This document shows, one piece after another, positions 35,501-48,479 of a stretch of DNA of 64,000 nucleotides. The notes beneath the pieces were generated by a model. It did no database searches. It had not been told where the DNA came from and saw nothing but the letters and a program-made list of their open reading frames with translations. The DNA is taken from positions 1,462,782 to 1,526,781 of the forward strand of contig JANPWX010000109.1 in the NCBI GenBank assembly GCA_024734555.1, in the 5' to 3' direction. The DNA comes from Trochalopteron elliotii. Lineage: Eukaryota > Chordata > Aves > Passeriformes > Leiothrichidae. Within the stretch, counting starts at the first letter, position 1. Every line of letters starts with the position of its first letter. The translations under genes and the position numbers were made by a program.

Positions 35501-38382
35501 AGTTGGTTATCATTTAAATAGAAAGCATTCATCAGGAGTAAGGAGAAACATCTTTTCCTTACTCTCATTAGCTTCAAGAGCTCGAGGAAATCTTTCTCAC
35601 AAAAGAAGAGCAAGATTTGGGGCTTTCTCCTAATGCTGCTTTTGAAGTGCCATCTCTTTTTCTGTCTCATATACACATCCACAGCAGCACCAGTACCTGT
35701 TGGTGTATCCTCAATTAACTAATTTGTCTTGATATGTGAAATTCAAGCCACCATGACTCACTTTCTGATTCACCTCTTAGATATATGTCCATGCCACAAG
35801 AACCGAGCACTTCCCAGAGCTGTCAGCCCTGCATAGTCAGATGCTGTTCAACTTATGGAGCTCTTCAATTCCCCTCCTTTTCCAAGTGGAGGAGACTTTA
35901 CTCAGGAAACATTTGCACAAGGAGGCGTTTACATCTTAATTTTTTTCACTCTCTGTGAGCTTTTGCTTCTCGCTAAATACAACAAGGAAGCTCTGCAAAT
36001 TGCTATTCTATGGATAAACCCAATCTCCTGAAAAACTTGCTTCTCCATTGACCTTTTCAGTCCATTGAGCTTTTATGTGACTTGGATGCTTTCTTTAGCT
36101 AAATATTTATATAGTAAACATTCGATGTATGGATGATTGTTAGGATTGCAAGCTCTGTGGGACAGAGGCTGGTTCCCTGTTTTGCACCTTGCACAGCCAT
36201 AGCCAACACAAGGCACAGCTGCAGCAACAACATTCCTATGGCTTTGGAAGGCACAGACTGTGACAGGCTTTGTCAGGCACAATGGAGCTGTTATCATCAA
36301 TTGCTCTGAAAAAGAAGTTTCCAAATTCACCTTTCCTGCAACATCTAAGGAGAATGGAGGGGGTGTTGAATTCTATCACGACAATATTAGAAAGAAGATG
36401 AGTCAAATATGCCACAAGGGTGTCCATCAAAGAACAGAGACAAAAGTACTGAATTCCAGCAGCAAATTGTGCCTGGCAGACACGATGAAATAATGCTGCT
36501 TGAAGGGAGTGAGGGGAAGTGTCACGGCACCCCAGGTGTCAGAAGTGCCTCTGTGAGCTCCAGAAGAGTGAAGTTGTCTCCACTGCAGCACTGCAGACTT
36601 TCTGTCTGACGCTGAGTGAGTCACTGACGTGTGGCTCACTGCAGGAGTGCAAGTGCCTGACTGCCACGGAAATCAGTGCAGGTCAGGTGCTGAAAAAAGT
36701 TTAAGGATCTGAGTGTCTTCTCTCCTATGACATACAGATAATACTTCCTCTATTGGTTTGTATGCAAGGTCTTTGAGGAATTAAGTAATTTATGCTCAAG
36801 ACTGAGCTTTGGAGACATTCTTCACTGCTACTTTGGTACAGCAATAACTGTGGAAGTCCAAAATTTGGTCTGCTGTTTGTGGAGAAGGAACAGCTTGTGG
36901 ACATTGCAGCTCCAGCACAAACTCTTCTTGCTCAGGCAGAGTGGGAAAAGCCCACGTGGGTCCAGGTGATGCACAGAGAAACATGACCTGGCACATTCAA
37001 TGGCCTTACCTGTGCTTTAGCACCAAGACAAGGGAGCTCTGCTGTGCTCCACTTCATGCAAATGGGACTGCCACACTCCTGGTAGGGAAATCCTTGGGTT
37101 TCCCTGTTGCAGAATGACAGGCAGAACCACAGCACCTGGGAAACCCTCCCCTGACCAACCCTCTGTGTCTGCAGGGCACACTCTGTGTGGCCTGGGGCTT
37201 GCCAACCAGCCCTGGAGGAGGCTGCCTATGCTGTGAAATGAATTTTTTAACCAAGAAACAAAGTTTCCTTTCCTGTAACCCCAGACTTATGAGTCAGCAC
37301 TTCACACATCAATTATTTACAACAAAAAGCAAGAAAAGCAATTTTAAGATTTTGTAGGATGGAGGGAAAGTGGAGATAGAGCCCACACCACTCCTAAGTT
37401 AAATGTATTCCCTTTCACTGCTTTGCAGGTCCCCGAGAAATTTTCTTTCTCTTTGTACAGTCTTCTGCATAGCAACTCCAGGCCTCCATTTATGTTTAGC
37501 CTCAAGGTCAAGGCAAAGCAAACGTGTTTTAGTTAGGGAAACTAGGCACAGAGAGCTGAAATAATTTGGCTATGCCTTTAATTCCCCACACCAGCTATGT
37601 CAGGATCCAAAAGCAGTGTGTGTGCACTCCTTCCTAGGAGACACAGGAATTCATGTAAGGACACCTATCCTGGTTGTGCAAGGTAACTGAGGGCTTTCTT
37701 TTATGCACCCTTTGGTAATGAGTGCACACCTCTGGACTGTAAATGAAAATGGCTTTGAGCCACAAGGAAAATCCACGCAACCTGCATTTCTAACCATGCT
37801 GCTGAACATGGAGCCACGGAGGCTAACGGGGCCTTCCTTAAGTGCCAAAGGGATCATTTACTGCCTAATGTCTTTTCCAGCTTCCAAGAGCTGTTTGGCT
37901 TCGTGATGATGTTGTGAGGTGGTGACAAAGGATGCAGGAAGTTCTTATGAGAAGGACGCTGTGATGAGGAAGCAAACAAGATGAGCTGTTAACGAAAGAC
38001 AAAAAGCACTGAAATCCCTCAGAATATGTGGGGATTTTTCTGGTGAGTAATACCAAATTTTAGGAACAGAAAAATGAGTCACTCCTACTCCACATAAACT
38101 CCTCTCATCCTGCTGTGATTTAAGAACAAGTGTAGTCCCATGGAGTCTCCAAGCATGGGATAGAGTAAATGACTGTCCTGTATGGAAGACAAGGTTTCAG
38201 CATCTGCCCAAGACCCTTGTGTCCTGAGACAGCTGCTGATGGGAAGAGTCATTAAGGCCCTAAGGGAAAATGTGAAATACCTTTGGGCTCTGTCCAATGA
38301 GAAGAGCAGCTCCCCTGTTCTCTCACCACCCAGCTGGCAGCAAACTGCACCAAAAACTACATAAGGGATTATGTTACAAATA
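32521..38382. other. Unique non-coding sequence
   Basis: Overlapping frames at 33058-33645 (plus, 195 codons) and 33270-33818 (minus, 182 codons) cancel each other as coding evidence. ATATTTATGTT occurs twice at 34244-34254 and 34263-34273, a forkhead-like word. At 36617-36630 an AP-1 site (TGAGTCA) abuts a CRE half-site (TGACGT). Nothing else is recognisable. Confidence 0.6.
34094..34109 (+). repeat. T16 homopolymer
   Basis: Sixteen consecutive T follow CCAATAACCAA and precede AG. It forms an excellent polypyrimidine tract in front of an AG, but no exon is recognisable behind it. It may equally be an antisense poly(A) remnant. Confidence 0.9.
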
Positions 38383-38403
38383 CCTTTCACTCTCTTCCTC
38401 CAG

Positions 38404-38487
38404 CCCTCAGTTGCACAGGCAGTGTTGGGTGCTGCGGATGTGAAAACTGCCTGCACCATCTTGTTTGGAGTGATGTGGCTAGTTAAA
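38404..38487 (+). other. Exon-like cassette, 84 bp, open in phase 0 (unconfirmed)
   Basis: A long pyrimidine tract and CCAG (38383-38403) precede an 84-bp segment that ends at a strong GTAAGT donor (38488-38493). The length is a multiple of three. Only the in-phase frame is free of stops; the other two contain TGA or TAA. It encodes 28 residues, starting PSVAQAVLGAADVK and continuing with a hydrophobic segment TILFGVMWLV that could be part of a membrane helix. I do not recognise the peptide. No partner exon was identified on either side, so chance is a serious alternative. Confidence 0.2.
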
Positions 38488-38493
38488 GTAAGT

Positions 38494-41400
38494 TGGGTGG
38501 GTGAAGGTCTTTGTTATGATGAGCTGGTCATGGGCTCTTGCACAGGCACCTCACGGGAGGGCTGTGAGCAGTATCTGTAAACAGGTTTCATGCAAACATC
38601 GTTATCCTTGGCAGCTGCAGTGAAAAAACTGTGGCTTAAACGAGCGTCTGGTTCCTCAGTCTTTCCTGTGCTATGATCTCATGTTACAATGTGAGCAAAC
38701 TTCCTATCTGTAAAGAAGGGAAGTAGAGAAGCCTCTGGGGAGCTGAGGTGGATTTTCCCTTCTTCCCATCAGGTGCTATTTTAGCACAGGGCTGTGGTAT
38801 AACCAGGAGCCTGGGTCAGGGTTAATCAGGGGCTCCTTGCAGCCCTGCTGGTGAGATGCTGACCCTCCATGCCTCTTGCTGAGTTGCTGTTGTGCAAGCA
38901 GCATGTGCTGTGGCCTCAGGGGTCCTGCCTGCTTTGGGACCTTGCCCTGTCCCAGTAGGGTTGAGTTCCCTTGAAGAGAAAGGCATGGGAAAAGGTCAGC
39001 ATGTCCAAACCGAGCCTCCAAGAGGCAGGGGGCTGGTGCTGGCATGGAGGGGTTGCATCAGGCAAACTGTTCTGGAAAGCTCCTTTGTACCTTTATTTTT
39101 TTTCCTAGTCCAAGATCTGGGGCTTTTACTGTGCTTAGGGGCACCCTGGTCATTCAGGAAAGAAGGGAGGGTCTCTGTATTCCCACACAGCAGGGATCCT
39201 GGGAGACCCATGGCTTCCCAGCTGGGCATGGCTAGGAATGGGTGAGTTTCATGCCATGCTGGATCCAGTGCCAGCCATCTACGGCAAGAACAGCAGGAAC
39301 TTGTCTGGATACCTTTGGGATCCAGGTGTTTATTTTGATAGCGTGGCTGTGTTTGGATTTGTGCTTGTGATTTTTCTTTTTTTAGAAGCAGAGTAGATTA
39401 GTCCTGGCTTGTGCAATTGTTGTACCACGTTCTGGCTTTGTGTTGTACAGGGCTCGGCAGTGGTGTCAGGAGACGTGCCCCTTAAGTACTCTTATTATTT
39501 ATCCTCATTGCACAAGCTGCACCAAATAAGTACCAGGCATTTCCAGAAATTGCTATTGATTGGGCAACTGCGTTTACAAAGCTAATCAATAAGTTCCCCC
39601 CACCACATATTTATTTGTGATACAACTGCTCTCTTTGTGTGCCTCATGTGCTTTCCAGAGCTTGTAATTTGTCCAGTGTAAATAGCTGATTTCATTCTTT
39701 TTCCTGGGGAAAAAATAGCCCTGCTATTATAATGCCATGCCTCTTCTGGTGAGGGAGGTGTATGTGTCTTCCTGCCTTTAGGGTGGGTAATCTCACCCTT
39801 CACAGGAAGAAGATGAAGGGATGGGAAAGAGCCTTGTTGTTTCCTGAACACCAGAGTTACTGAAGTCTCCTGTGGATTTTTGTCCTTTGGCCTTTTCATC
39901 CCACTTCTGTTTCTATCATAATAAGGCCAGCTCTTTTCACACTGCTCTTCCTGTGGCTCTGTGACACGGAAGATAACGTAATGCTGTAGCTGGGACAGAC
40001 CTGTGCAAGCTCTGGTTGGCCAGGCAGGACACACGTGCTGTTTGGCCAGGCAGCTGCTCCCTGAGGGCTGTCACCACGTGCCCTTCCACACTGGAAACTC
40101 CTCTGGATCTCTACCTCCTGTCCTCTCATGTGTTCTGCCAAATCCTGTAGGCACTTATCGTTGCTTAAATTTCTACCACTCTCTCAAATGTGACCCAGTT
40201 GAGTCAAAACCTTCAAAAGTTCTTTGAGAAGGGGATGGATGCTGGATTATCTGAGTGTCAGTCCGAAAAGAATCCTCTGTGTTGATGGCTGAATTGCCAC
40301 AATATTTAGAGTTCTATTTAGGTTTCAAATTAGGAAGAATTTGGACATCTTCCTCTTCTGGCCTCAAATTAGTTTATTTATGCTGCCTCTCCAGGCCTGG
40401 TTTGCCTAAGGTGAGAATAAGAAAGCACATAAAGGTCTTCTAAATTATTTCCCCACAAACTGGAAACACCAGAATTTTGCAAGATCTTTTTCTGTAGTGT
40501 GGGACTATGAACGAAGAGGTATTGGCTTTTCTTGCTCCACTGTGTCTGACAATGCCCTGTGTGAACTTGGATATGAGAATGTCCCCAAATCTCTTCTCTG
40601 TTAAGGAGAAATCAAAACATTTGATTTCCAAAACCCGATGTATCCCACATTTCTCTCTGAAATTTCCCAGTTTGATCTGTACAGTCACCATATTAGCACT
40701 ATTTTGCACAATTCACTTTACTCTCACACACAGATCAGCTACTGGATCCAGGATGGGATTTAAATCAACAGACTTACATATTTTTCCAAGATTTTGAGAG
40801 ATTTTCTTAGGAACTACTGCCCTGGCCACAATACTAAGCAAGGCCAAAACCAAAGTAGTGTAGAATGTGGTGCATAAGAATATAAATTATTTTCAAAATA
40901 GTAACACTGATATCTTTATTGTGTTCTTTCAGAAATTCTAGAACCAGTTGATCAGCCAACCTAAACAGGGCAATCCAAATAATCCTTGTTACAAAAGCAT
41001 CTTGAAAATCAATGGCAAGGCAATAGAGTGCTCTGTATGAGGGACTCAGAGAGTTTTCAAGAGTCAGAGGTGCTCTTTGGCCAAGTGGGTGACTGTCCAG
41101 CTAGAGCACAAATAGCCTAAAAGAAACCACAGTAAATGCTGCATCATCACAGATGATCCTTACAGGACATGGGAAGGAGCTGAGTGTATTGCGAAGGGAC
41201 AGAGCTTTGAGGATGCTGTGGGTACAGGGCTGGGTGAGGTGAAGGTTGTGGTGACTGCAGAGGGAATCTTGAAGCACTGAATGAAGGGAAATGTGGGGGA
41301 CACTAGAGTGCATGTGCTGGTGAAGGGAAAGGACTTGGGGTGAAAATTCTTAGATCATGAAAAGAAGAATCTTGAGGCCTGAAAAGGCTTGGAAGACAAA

Positions 41401-44400
41401 CAAAGGTGTATGATGCAATACTTTGTTTCTCCTTCTAAAAGAATTCTTATTCCCCGTTTTCATGAGATTTTTAAACAACAAAAAGGGCTTTCTTTGGCAC
41501 TGGATACAGTATAGTACCATGTCCTGAAAAAGTCAAATTGACCTGTGTATAATTAATGTTTCTTTTTAATATACATGAAGGCTTGCAGCCAGTGGAGCCA
41601 AGCTTTTAAAATGCGAACCTTTGTCTTCTGACTTTGGTTGAGATTACATTAATTCAAGGCTCAAGACACAATTAAAATTAACTCCTATTCCTTCCTTCTG
41701 CTCCTCTGTACACTCAGTTGCTTGTCCACACCCTCAGCTTCTTGGATCATTGACTCAGATGTTTAAATGGAAAAATACTTAGCACAAGTTTATTGCAGTG
41801 AGCAGAAGGAAAGGGGGTCTCTGCAAATATCTTGATTCTTTGTATGCAGCTGGGTTCCCCTTTGTTTACTTGACTTCCCAAGTTTTTTTCAAGCCTCTAA
41901 GGTCATTGCTAGTTAATAGTTGGCTAGAAATCAATAGACAGAGAGATGGTTAAAGATAAGTTTTAATAATGGGTGCAATCAAATTCTAGCAACTTTTATC
42001 TCTCTGCTGCTGCCAGTGGTGGGTGGTTTTTGTGCATTTACTCCATTTATCTTCCAGCTGTACAAACTCCAGGCAGGATTTTTATCTTTGGAAAATAAAA
42101 AGTAGAAGCCCACCCTGTTGCTTAGTGCCCTGGTGGAGAGCTGAGCCCAAACGTGCTTCAATGCTTTCCATCAGCTTCGACAGATTTTCATCCCATGCTC
42201 ACTATCATCCTGAGAAACAGAGACACTATACACTATACAAGGAGTAAGAGCATCATCCTCTTTTGACTTCTCTCTAAATGGATGGGGCATCTCAAAGACT
42301 CAAGGAGCTTTGCTGGCCAGTTCAGCTGTTAAGTGGCTTCTGCAACTTTTACTTGAGTGTTTTGTTGAAGTTGGATTTTAAAATCTTCAGCTTGGAAGAG
42401 AAAGCACTGTGATTTGATTTATGCCTTTAAACACAGGGTTTGCTTAACTTGGAGTGTGTGCAGGGCACTGCAAAAGTCTAATAGTTATCTCTTGCCAGCT
42501 GGACATTGCCACACGCAAAGCAGATCTCTCACAAATACCTCTGGTGTTGAGTGATCACATGAACAAGTGTGTTCAAAGTGTGCTGGAGACAGTGGCTGCT
42601 CTGGGCTTAGGATCAGGTGCTGCATGATGTTACTTGTCAAGAGCTTCCTTGGCTGCCCACAGCTCTCCTGCTGATCCCATGCCTGGCACCAGGTTCTCTT
42701 CCTGAGGGCTTTGCAGAGTTTTATCGGGCTGTGACGCAATGGCTTCCCATCTGCCCTGCTGCAGCAGATTCCCCCACAGAGGTATGGCTGGCACTTCTGT
42801 GCATGATCAAGCAAGTGAAAGTCTTACACCCTCCATCTAAAGCCCTGCCAGATGTTTTCACAAATATGACAGGCCATTGGGATGAGGTGCCTGCCAAGAA
42901 TTTGAGGGACTTGCACTCAGTTCCCTGTTCTGCCCTGGACTTCTTCTTCTGTCCCAGGCAAATTACATCAGTGCTATGATTCAGTAGGAGCACAATGGGA
43001 AGAGCAAGAGTGCCCCAACTTGTGGCATCACTGTGAGGGCAAACACCTCTAAGACTGCAGGATATTGTGATCAGGACAGCCATATCAGCAACTGTATAAA
43101 AAGTGACTTGATCTCTTGTATCTGCTAAATGCTTCAGGGAACGGTTTGACTTGAGGAAAGTTTTTGGGAGTGCTAAACCTGCCCCAAGGTGTGGGAAGGG
43201 ACCAGGTAACCATCTGGGTGCTCAGGACCTTCTCCTGTGAAAACATTGGCAAATCCTGAGGGTGTTGCCAAACTGACATGTCCAGCCGAAAATTTGCAGA
43301 AGCACCACAGGCACCTGAGGTTCCCTTGTTGCAAAATCTCTGTCCAGGCCATCAATCAGGCAAATAAATTTAGTCTGTGAAATTCAGGATTATGGCTTCA
43401 TTCTGTGAGTGTCAAAGAGCTGCAGGGCATAGTTAACTAGCCAAAACTACCTCAGGAATTGCCAAGAGCCTGCAAATGTTTTCAGCTTCTCCCAAGTACT
43501 GAGACTTCAATGAGTGCAAGGGTTGCTAGGAACTTGCAAAAGTTACCAGTGGCTGCACTGCCCTCTCAAAGCCTGCAATCTCCTTACACACATCACATCT
43601 CCAGAAGAGCTTTTTGTCCTTTCTACCACCCCCAGCCCTCCCTCCTTTCTGTAAGCATTGGTCTGCCTGGAGAAAGACCTCCTTGGCCAATGGCACCACT
43701 TGTCAATCCACTATGGGCAAAAGCTGGTTTGGCAATTTCAATCAGCCCAAGGGACACCTGTTTGGGTAATTGAAGAACACCAGGGCATTACTTTTAATGA
43801 TTTGCTGGTGAATAAGGTGTGGACTGTTCATTACAAGCCCTCCTGGAGATGCGTGTTCTGAACGATTCCAATAGTAACCTCTGAGTAACTACATAAGGTA
43901 TTAGATAAATGCAAAGTGGCACAACAAAGAATGGTAGAAGATCTTGGGGGAGGAATTGTTGAACACCCAGACAACATATGGAGACCATTTTCATTATGAG
44001 ACATAAATGAAAACTGTTCACATGTAGAGTATTTTACATTTATATGTAAAGTTTCAAAATTAATAGGTGAAAGCTGAGTTACCAGTTTGTTGTTAGTAGT
44101 TTGCAGAACAGGACACCTCAATAGATTCAAGGTAATCCTGTTTTTATGGGTATCCTAGGATGCAACCTCTCTGCAGTGGCATTGGCTACTACACCACATT
44201 GTCTAGCTCATCACATTGTCAAGGAAATATTTCCTAGGTGGCCTATATCTTGTGTATAATTTCCAGTCCACTTTAAGAGATAAAATCGCTGCATTAATGC
44301 TCTTGATAATACATTAGAAGAGACAAATGTCTTGCCCCAGTTTTAGCAGTCTTTCTTCACTATGGATTTTGGCCATAGAGCAGTAAAATCAAAATACAGC

Positions 44401-46280
44401 TGAGAACCTATTCCTGCTTTCAGTGGGCAAATCATATTGTACCTCTCAATCAACCTACTAAATATAATTTAATTCCTCCTGATCCATCTTCTGAAGCTAG
44501 AGGCTGTTTGTTTGTCCATGAGGATCAGCAGGTAAGAGCAGAGTTTCCTAGTGTTTCTAAAGGACAGCCTGTAAACCTGTACATGCTCTGTGCCCCTGCC
44601 TCTGGTGCTGTGTGAGTGGTGTGTGGCCAGTCCCACCTGGCACAGAGCCACACCTGAAACCCAAACCTTTGCTGGGCTGATAAGCCAAGCCGTGTAATGA
44701 GAAAGGAACGCTCTGCCTTGCTTTTGAACACACTCAAGGACACACACAATGTCAGCTTGTCCAAAGGCAGGAGGGATTTGTTTGAAAAGAGATGCAGGGG
44801 AAAAAAGAAAGTAAAACCCATATTTTTTTAATACTGAGCAAACAAAGTGAGGGTTGGGATGTTTGTGGATTAGGGCGTGAAATCTGTAAGCATTAAGCTT
44901 TCATTTGTTTTCAATAAGGCCAAGGTCACAAACAACCTGAAGTTGTGGTTATGTTGCTTTGCATGAAGACCTGGTTAGAGTTTGTGAATGAGCAGTAAAT
45001 TTGGCTCAAATCTACTTTTCAAATGCCAAGCCTATTTGCTCCTTAGCATCAAATATGGTTTGAGTTTTGGTCAAGGCAAGAATAGGGATGTTGGCATCAA
45101 ATGTTTTCCCATGGCTTGCAGACAACATTTTGACTTCTATTTCAAAAGGATATTTTTGGTGTGCAGAACTTTGGTTTGAAAGTGTGGAAAGAGGGAGGGC
45201 AGACTCCAAACACAGAATGTTGCTTGTCAAATTAAATGTTTTGGACAGACCCTGAAGTCAGTTTCCCAATAACCTTTGTTTGTCTGAAATTGTGTGTTTT
45301 CCACCTGGTTGTCAAGGGCGAAGAAAGGAAAGTCTTCCTTGTAGTCCCACCTTAAATCAGAGTATCAGGTAGGAGATCACATAAAGGTTCTGGGCTCATT
45401 ACTTTGGGTGCAGCACAAGCAAGTAGCAAAAACAACCTTCCCCTCCCTGATGAACGCCTGAACAGGAATTAGACAGGATGCAACAAGTGGACAAAACGCA
45501 AATGGGAGTGTTGGAGGAGGATGAAATGAGGAGGAAGCTGTGCCTCGCCAGATGGGTGTGAGGGGCAGGCTTGTAGCAGAGAGGTGTTTTAAGGAACTAC
45601 GTGAAAGATGCTACTCTGCCTGTTGATGTGAATTTTGAAGCCCACATGGTAAAAAATAATCTCTGCTGTTTTTGGCATTAGTGACTGGTAGTTTCATCAA
45701 CAAGACCTGAATGTGAATGCTGTCATGGGAGTTTCTGTTTTCTTCACTGTCTCAGATAGTGCTATAAGTCATGCTCAAAGCTTGTTGACATTGTCTGGGC
45801 CCACTGCCAAGGCCCATGCAGAAACTATCTGGGGGCTGGGGGCCTTCTCTCGTGGGCAGTCAACCCAAAGGCTTTTCATCTTCAGAAAATGTCAGTTAAC
45901 AGATCGAAGATGCTCAAAAATGCCAATTGCTCCAGGTTTCTGTTGTCTGCAAACTGGAGTGTGGGTGCTCAGGTCACAACTTGAATAAACACCAGCGTAG
46001 GATTCTCAGCAGCAGCCAAATGCCTGAACACTGTGCAACCCAGTGGCTCTCAGACACAAAGATATTGTTGTTGATCCTTCAGCAAGTGCTGAACTGGAGA
46101 CTTAGATCAGACTCTTGCCTGGAGCCTGTGATTCTCAAGGCAGATCCAGGAAGGTATGCAAACTTTTATATTGGTTCAGCTCCCTTGGACACCTCTGGAA
46201 ATGTGCAGCCGAGACAGGGAACAGGGATGAAATGAGAGGCACTGCAAAGTAGCACTGCAGCTACCAAACAATGGTTCAAC
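38494..46280. other. Unique non-coding sequence
   Basis: Open frames reach 150 codons (39582-40034, minus) and are unrecognised. The block 41530-41700 is AT-rich with TAATTAATG and ATTAATTC words and may be regulatory. The block 44130-44420 has the texture of an old, unidentifiable repeat, but I could not match it. No RNA gene is seen. Confidence 0.6.
39109..39241 (+). other. Exon-like cassette, 133 bp (unconfirmed)
   Basis: A strong acceptor (TTATTTTTTTTCCTAG, ending 39108) and a GTGAGT donor at 39242 bracket 133 bases. One frame is open, giving a peptide starting QDLGLLLCLGAPWSFRKEG that I do not recognise. The sequence is GC-rich, where long open frames are common by chance. Confidence 0.12.
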
Positions 46281-46293
46281 ATTTTTCTTCCAG

Positions 46294-46397
46294 GGTAACC
46301 CAGAGCTGATCAATAGGATCAATTAAAACTGTGATCATGATCAAGTGATTGGTTGATACCTGTGCTCTCAAGACTTCATGATTCTGTTGCCATTCAG
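46294..46397 (+). other. Exon-like cassette without coding potential, 104 bp
   Basis: A good acceptor (TTTTTCTTCCAG, ending 46293) and a CAG|GTAAGG donor (at 46398) bracket 104 bases. All three frames have stops, so only an untranslated or non-coding exon would fit. The body contains the perfect palindrome TGATCATGATCA (46332-46343) and repeated GATCAAT / GATTGGTTGAT words resembling PBX-type sites, so an enhancer is an equal alternative. Confidence 0.15.
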
Positions 46398-47267
46398 GTA
46401 AGGACCTTCTTAGTGGGCTTCTCCTAAAGAAATGAGAAGAATAGCTACTAAACTAAAGGAGAATGTTATTTACTAGCCACAGAGTCCTGGGCTGATAATT
46501 AGGAGAAAGTTTCGAGCAGAGTTTGAAATTTCTTCCCAGTAGAAGCAACAAATGTAAGAATGTCCTGCACAAGGATGTGGCTTGAAAAAATTTTAATAAC
46601 TTTCACAATTATAAGAAGAAAATGTTTGCAATAGCAAAAGCTTAAACATAGTATTCTGTGAGTTTTTCCAACCTCCTGTTCCTCCTGTGATCATCCTGTG
46701 ATATTAGCTTTTTTTTTCAAAGCAAACTGGACTAAAACTGAACTCCTTGGTATCATTTTTTAGTCTATTCCCATCCCTAACCAAGCTATTAACTTGCAGT
46801 ATTGGTTATTAAAGGCACCTGTGACCCCCTACAAATCTCCAGAGCCATCTGACTTCCTACTTCTCCTTCCTGATCTGGTTTGAGGTCAAGATCTGAATAT
46901 GCTTCAGCACTCCAGTCCAATTAAAAAATTCAATTTGTGTTGAAAATTTGTTTGGGGGTCTTTAATTCCCTGTCGTAGATTCCTCCCCTCCTTGCAAAGT
47001 TGTAGGGAAAAGCATGTTCAGTGTTATTAAATGACTCACCAAAGTAGCCCAGTGGCTTAGAGGGCTTATGTGAGGCTTAGTGTACTCAATGGAGCACGGT
47101 GGGATACCCAGCACTGTCTGCCAGGTCAGGAGTTGAATTGGAGCTATCTGAGTGATATTATCCAGGATGCCTGGGGACAGAGGAAATTAAAAGTCACCAA
47201 TGCTTATTGCCCTGAACCAAGACTCAATTGCAGAAGCACCTGCAGGGTTGGCCTGCACACCTACTGC

Positions 47268-47297
47268 TTTTTTTTCTTTTTTTTCTTTTTTTTCCCC
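47268..47297 (+). repeat. Triplicated T8C unit
   Basis: Three exact copies of eight T followed by C run at 47268-47294, ending in a short C run. The 9-base periodicity is perfect. In context it is a pyrimidine-only tract with no associated gene. Confidence 0.9.
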
Positions 47298-48444
47298 TTG
47301 GTTGACTCTTAAATGTGTTTTTATTTCCAAGCCAGTGGATGGCATAAGGCTGGCTCTGGATGGCTGAAATAGTCAGGGATGAGGCAGAATGGGATTCACT
47401 GATGTGCAAAAGACCTTGGACACTGTTGGGAGTTGAGGGAGAAGAGTGATGGGAAATGAGCAGTTCTTTCCCTTTTGACTTGTGATCTCTAACCACAAAA
47501 AATAAATGTGGGTGATGGGCTTTGCAGCCTGACCAGGAAGGGTGGGGGAAGCAGGGGAGAAACAGGCTAATACTGTCCCAAAATTTTCATTACTTGGTAT
47601 TTTTCAAGGAAAATATGGTGTTTCAACTGACCATAATTTTCTCTTTACTGGGAGAAATATCTGCTCTTGAATTCCTTCCCCGCCCTGCTTCTTTTTTTAG
47701 CTAGAAGTTAAAATAATGGAAATAGTTTTGGATCAAATCAAGCATCCCTCTTTCGTTTTTTGCACTTTTTAGAAGATAATAAAAAGTTTTATTTAAAAGA
47801 GATTGGAGTAGAAATGTGAAATATCAAGGTGAGCTGAAAGTTCTGGAAAAAAAATTCTTCAGTTTGACTCAAAATAAAACCTTCAGATTATTCTGAACTG
47901 CCGGTGAACCGAAAAATCAGTCATTTGCACTAATGATAAGTAACTGGCAGGTTGTTTTGCCTGTCAAATTCTGTGTCTTGTGGAGTGAGCACATTGTTGT
48001 CTTCTGACACGATCTACTGAGCTGTTTAAAAAAAAAAATCAAATACAGCTCCTCTCTGTCGGCAGTAAGGCTTGCTGACAGGTGCAAGGCACTTACGTTC
48101 TCATGTCTGGGCTGTGGGGATGAGGGACCTCAATCCCACTTGTGTTCTCAGAAACCACCATTGCCTAATAAACACACCAAAATTTTCCTCTGAGTAGTGA
48201 TGTTCAGAGACTGTCACAGCAATAACCGCTGATTATCTGGATGGCAGTGGCATCTGCATGCAGCCACTTGTGCCAGAGCAGGACACAATACCACAGTGTG
48301 TCCCAACAGGCAAGCCACAGGATAAGGTGCTGGGGGAGGAGAGAGAAACTGTGCTCTTCTCAGCTCTCTCTAAGGGCTGGTGTCACCCACAACCACAAAC
48401 AAGGGCAAATGACAAAAATCAGCTGGACTGGCCACTGAGGTAGA

Positions 48445-48479
48445 GAAAAATGAAAAAAAAAAAAAAAAAGAAAAGAAAA
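48445..48479 (+). repeat. A-rich tract with A17 run
   Basis: A 17-base A homopolymer at 48453-48469 is flanked by GAAAAATG and GAAAAGAAAAC. It resembles a retroposed poly(A) tail, but I recognise no source transcript in the sequence to its left. Confidence 0.85.

Noticed and set aside
44130..44420. Old repeat-like block
   Set aside because: The texture suggests an ancient interspersed repeat, but no diagnostic block of CR1 or another family could be identified.
48190..48479. Processed pseudogene ending in the A17 tract
   Set aside because: No recognisable transcript or target duplication could be seen upstream.
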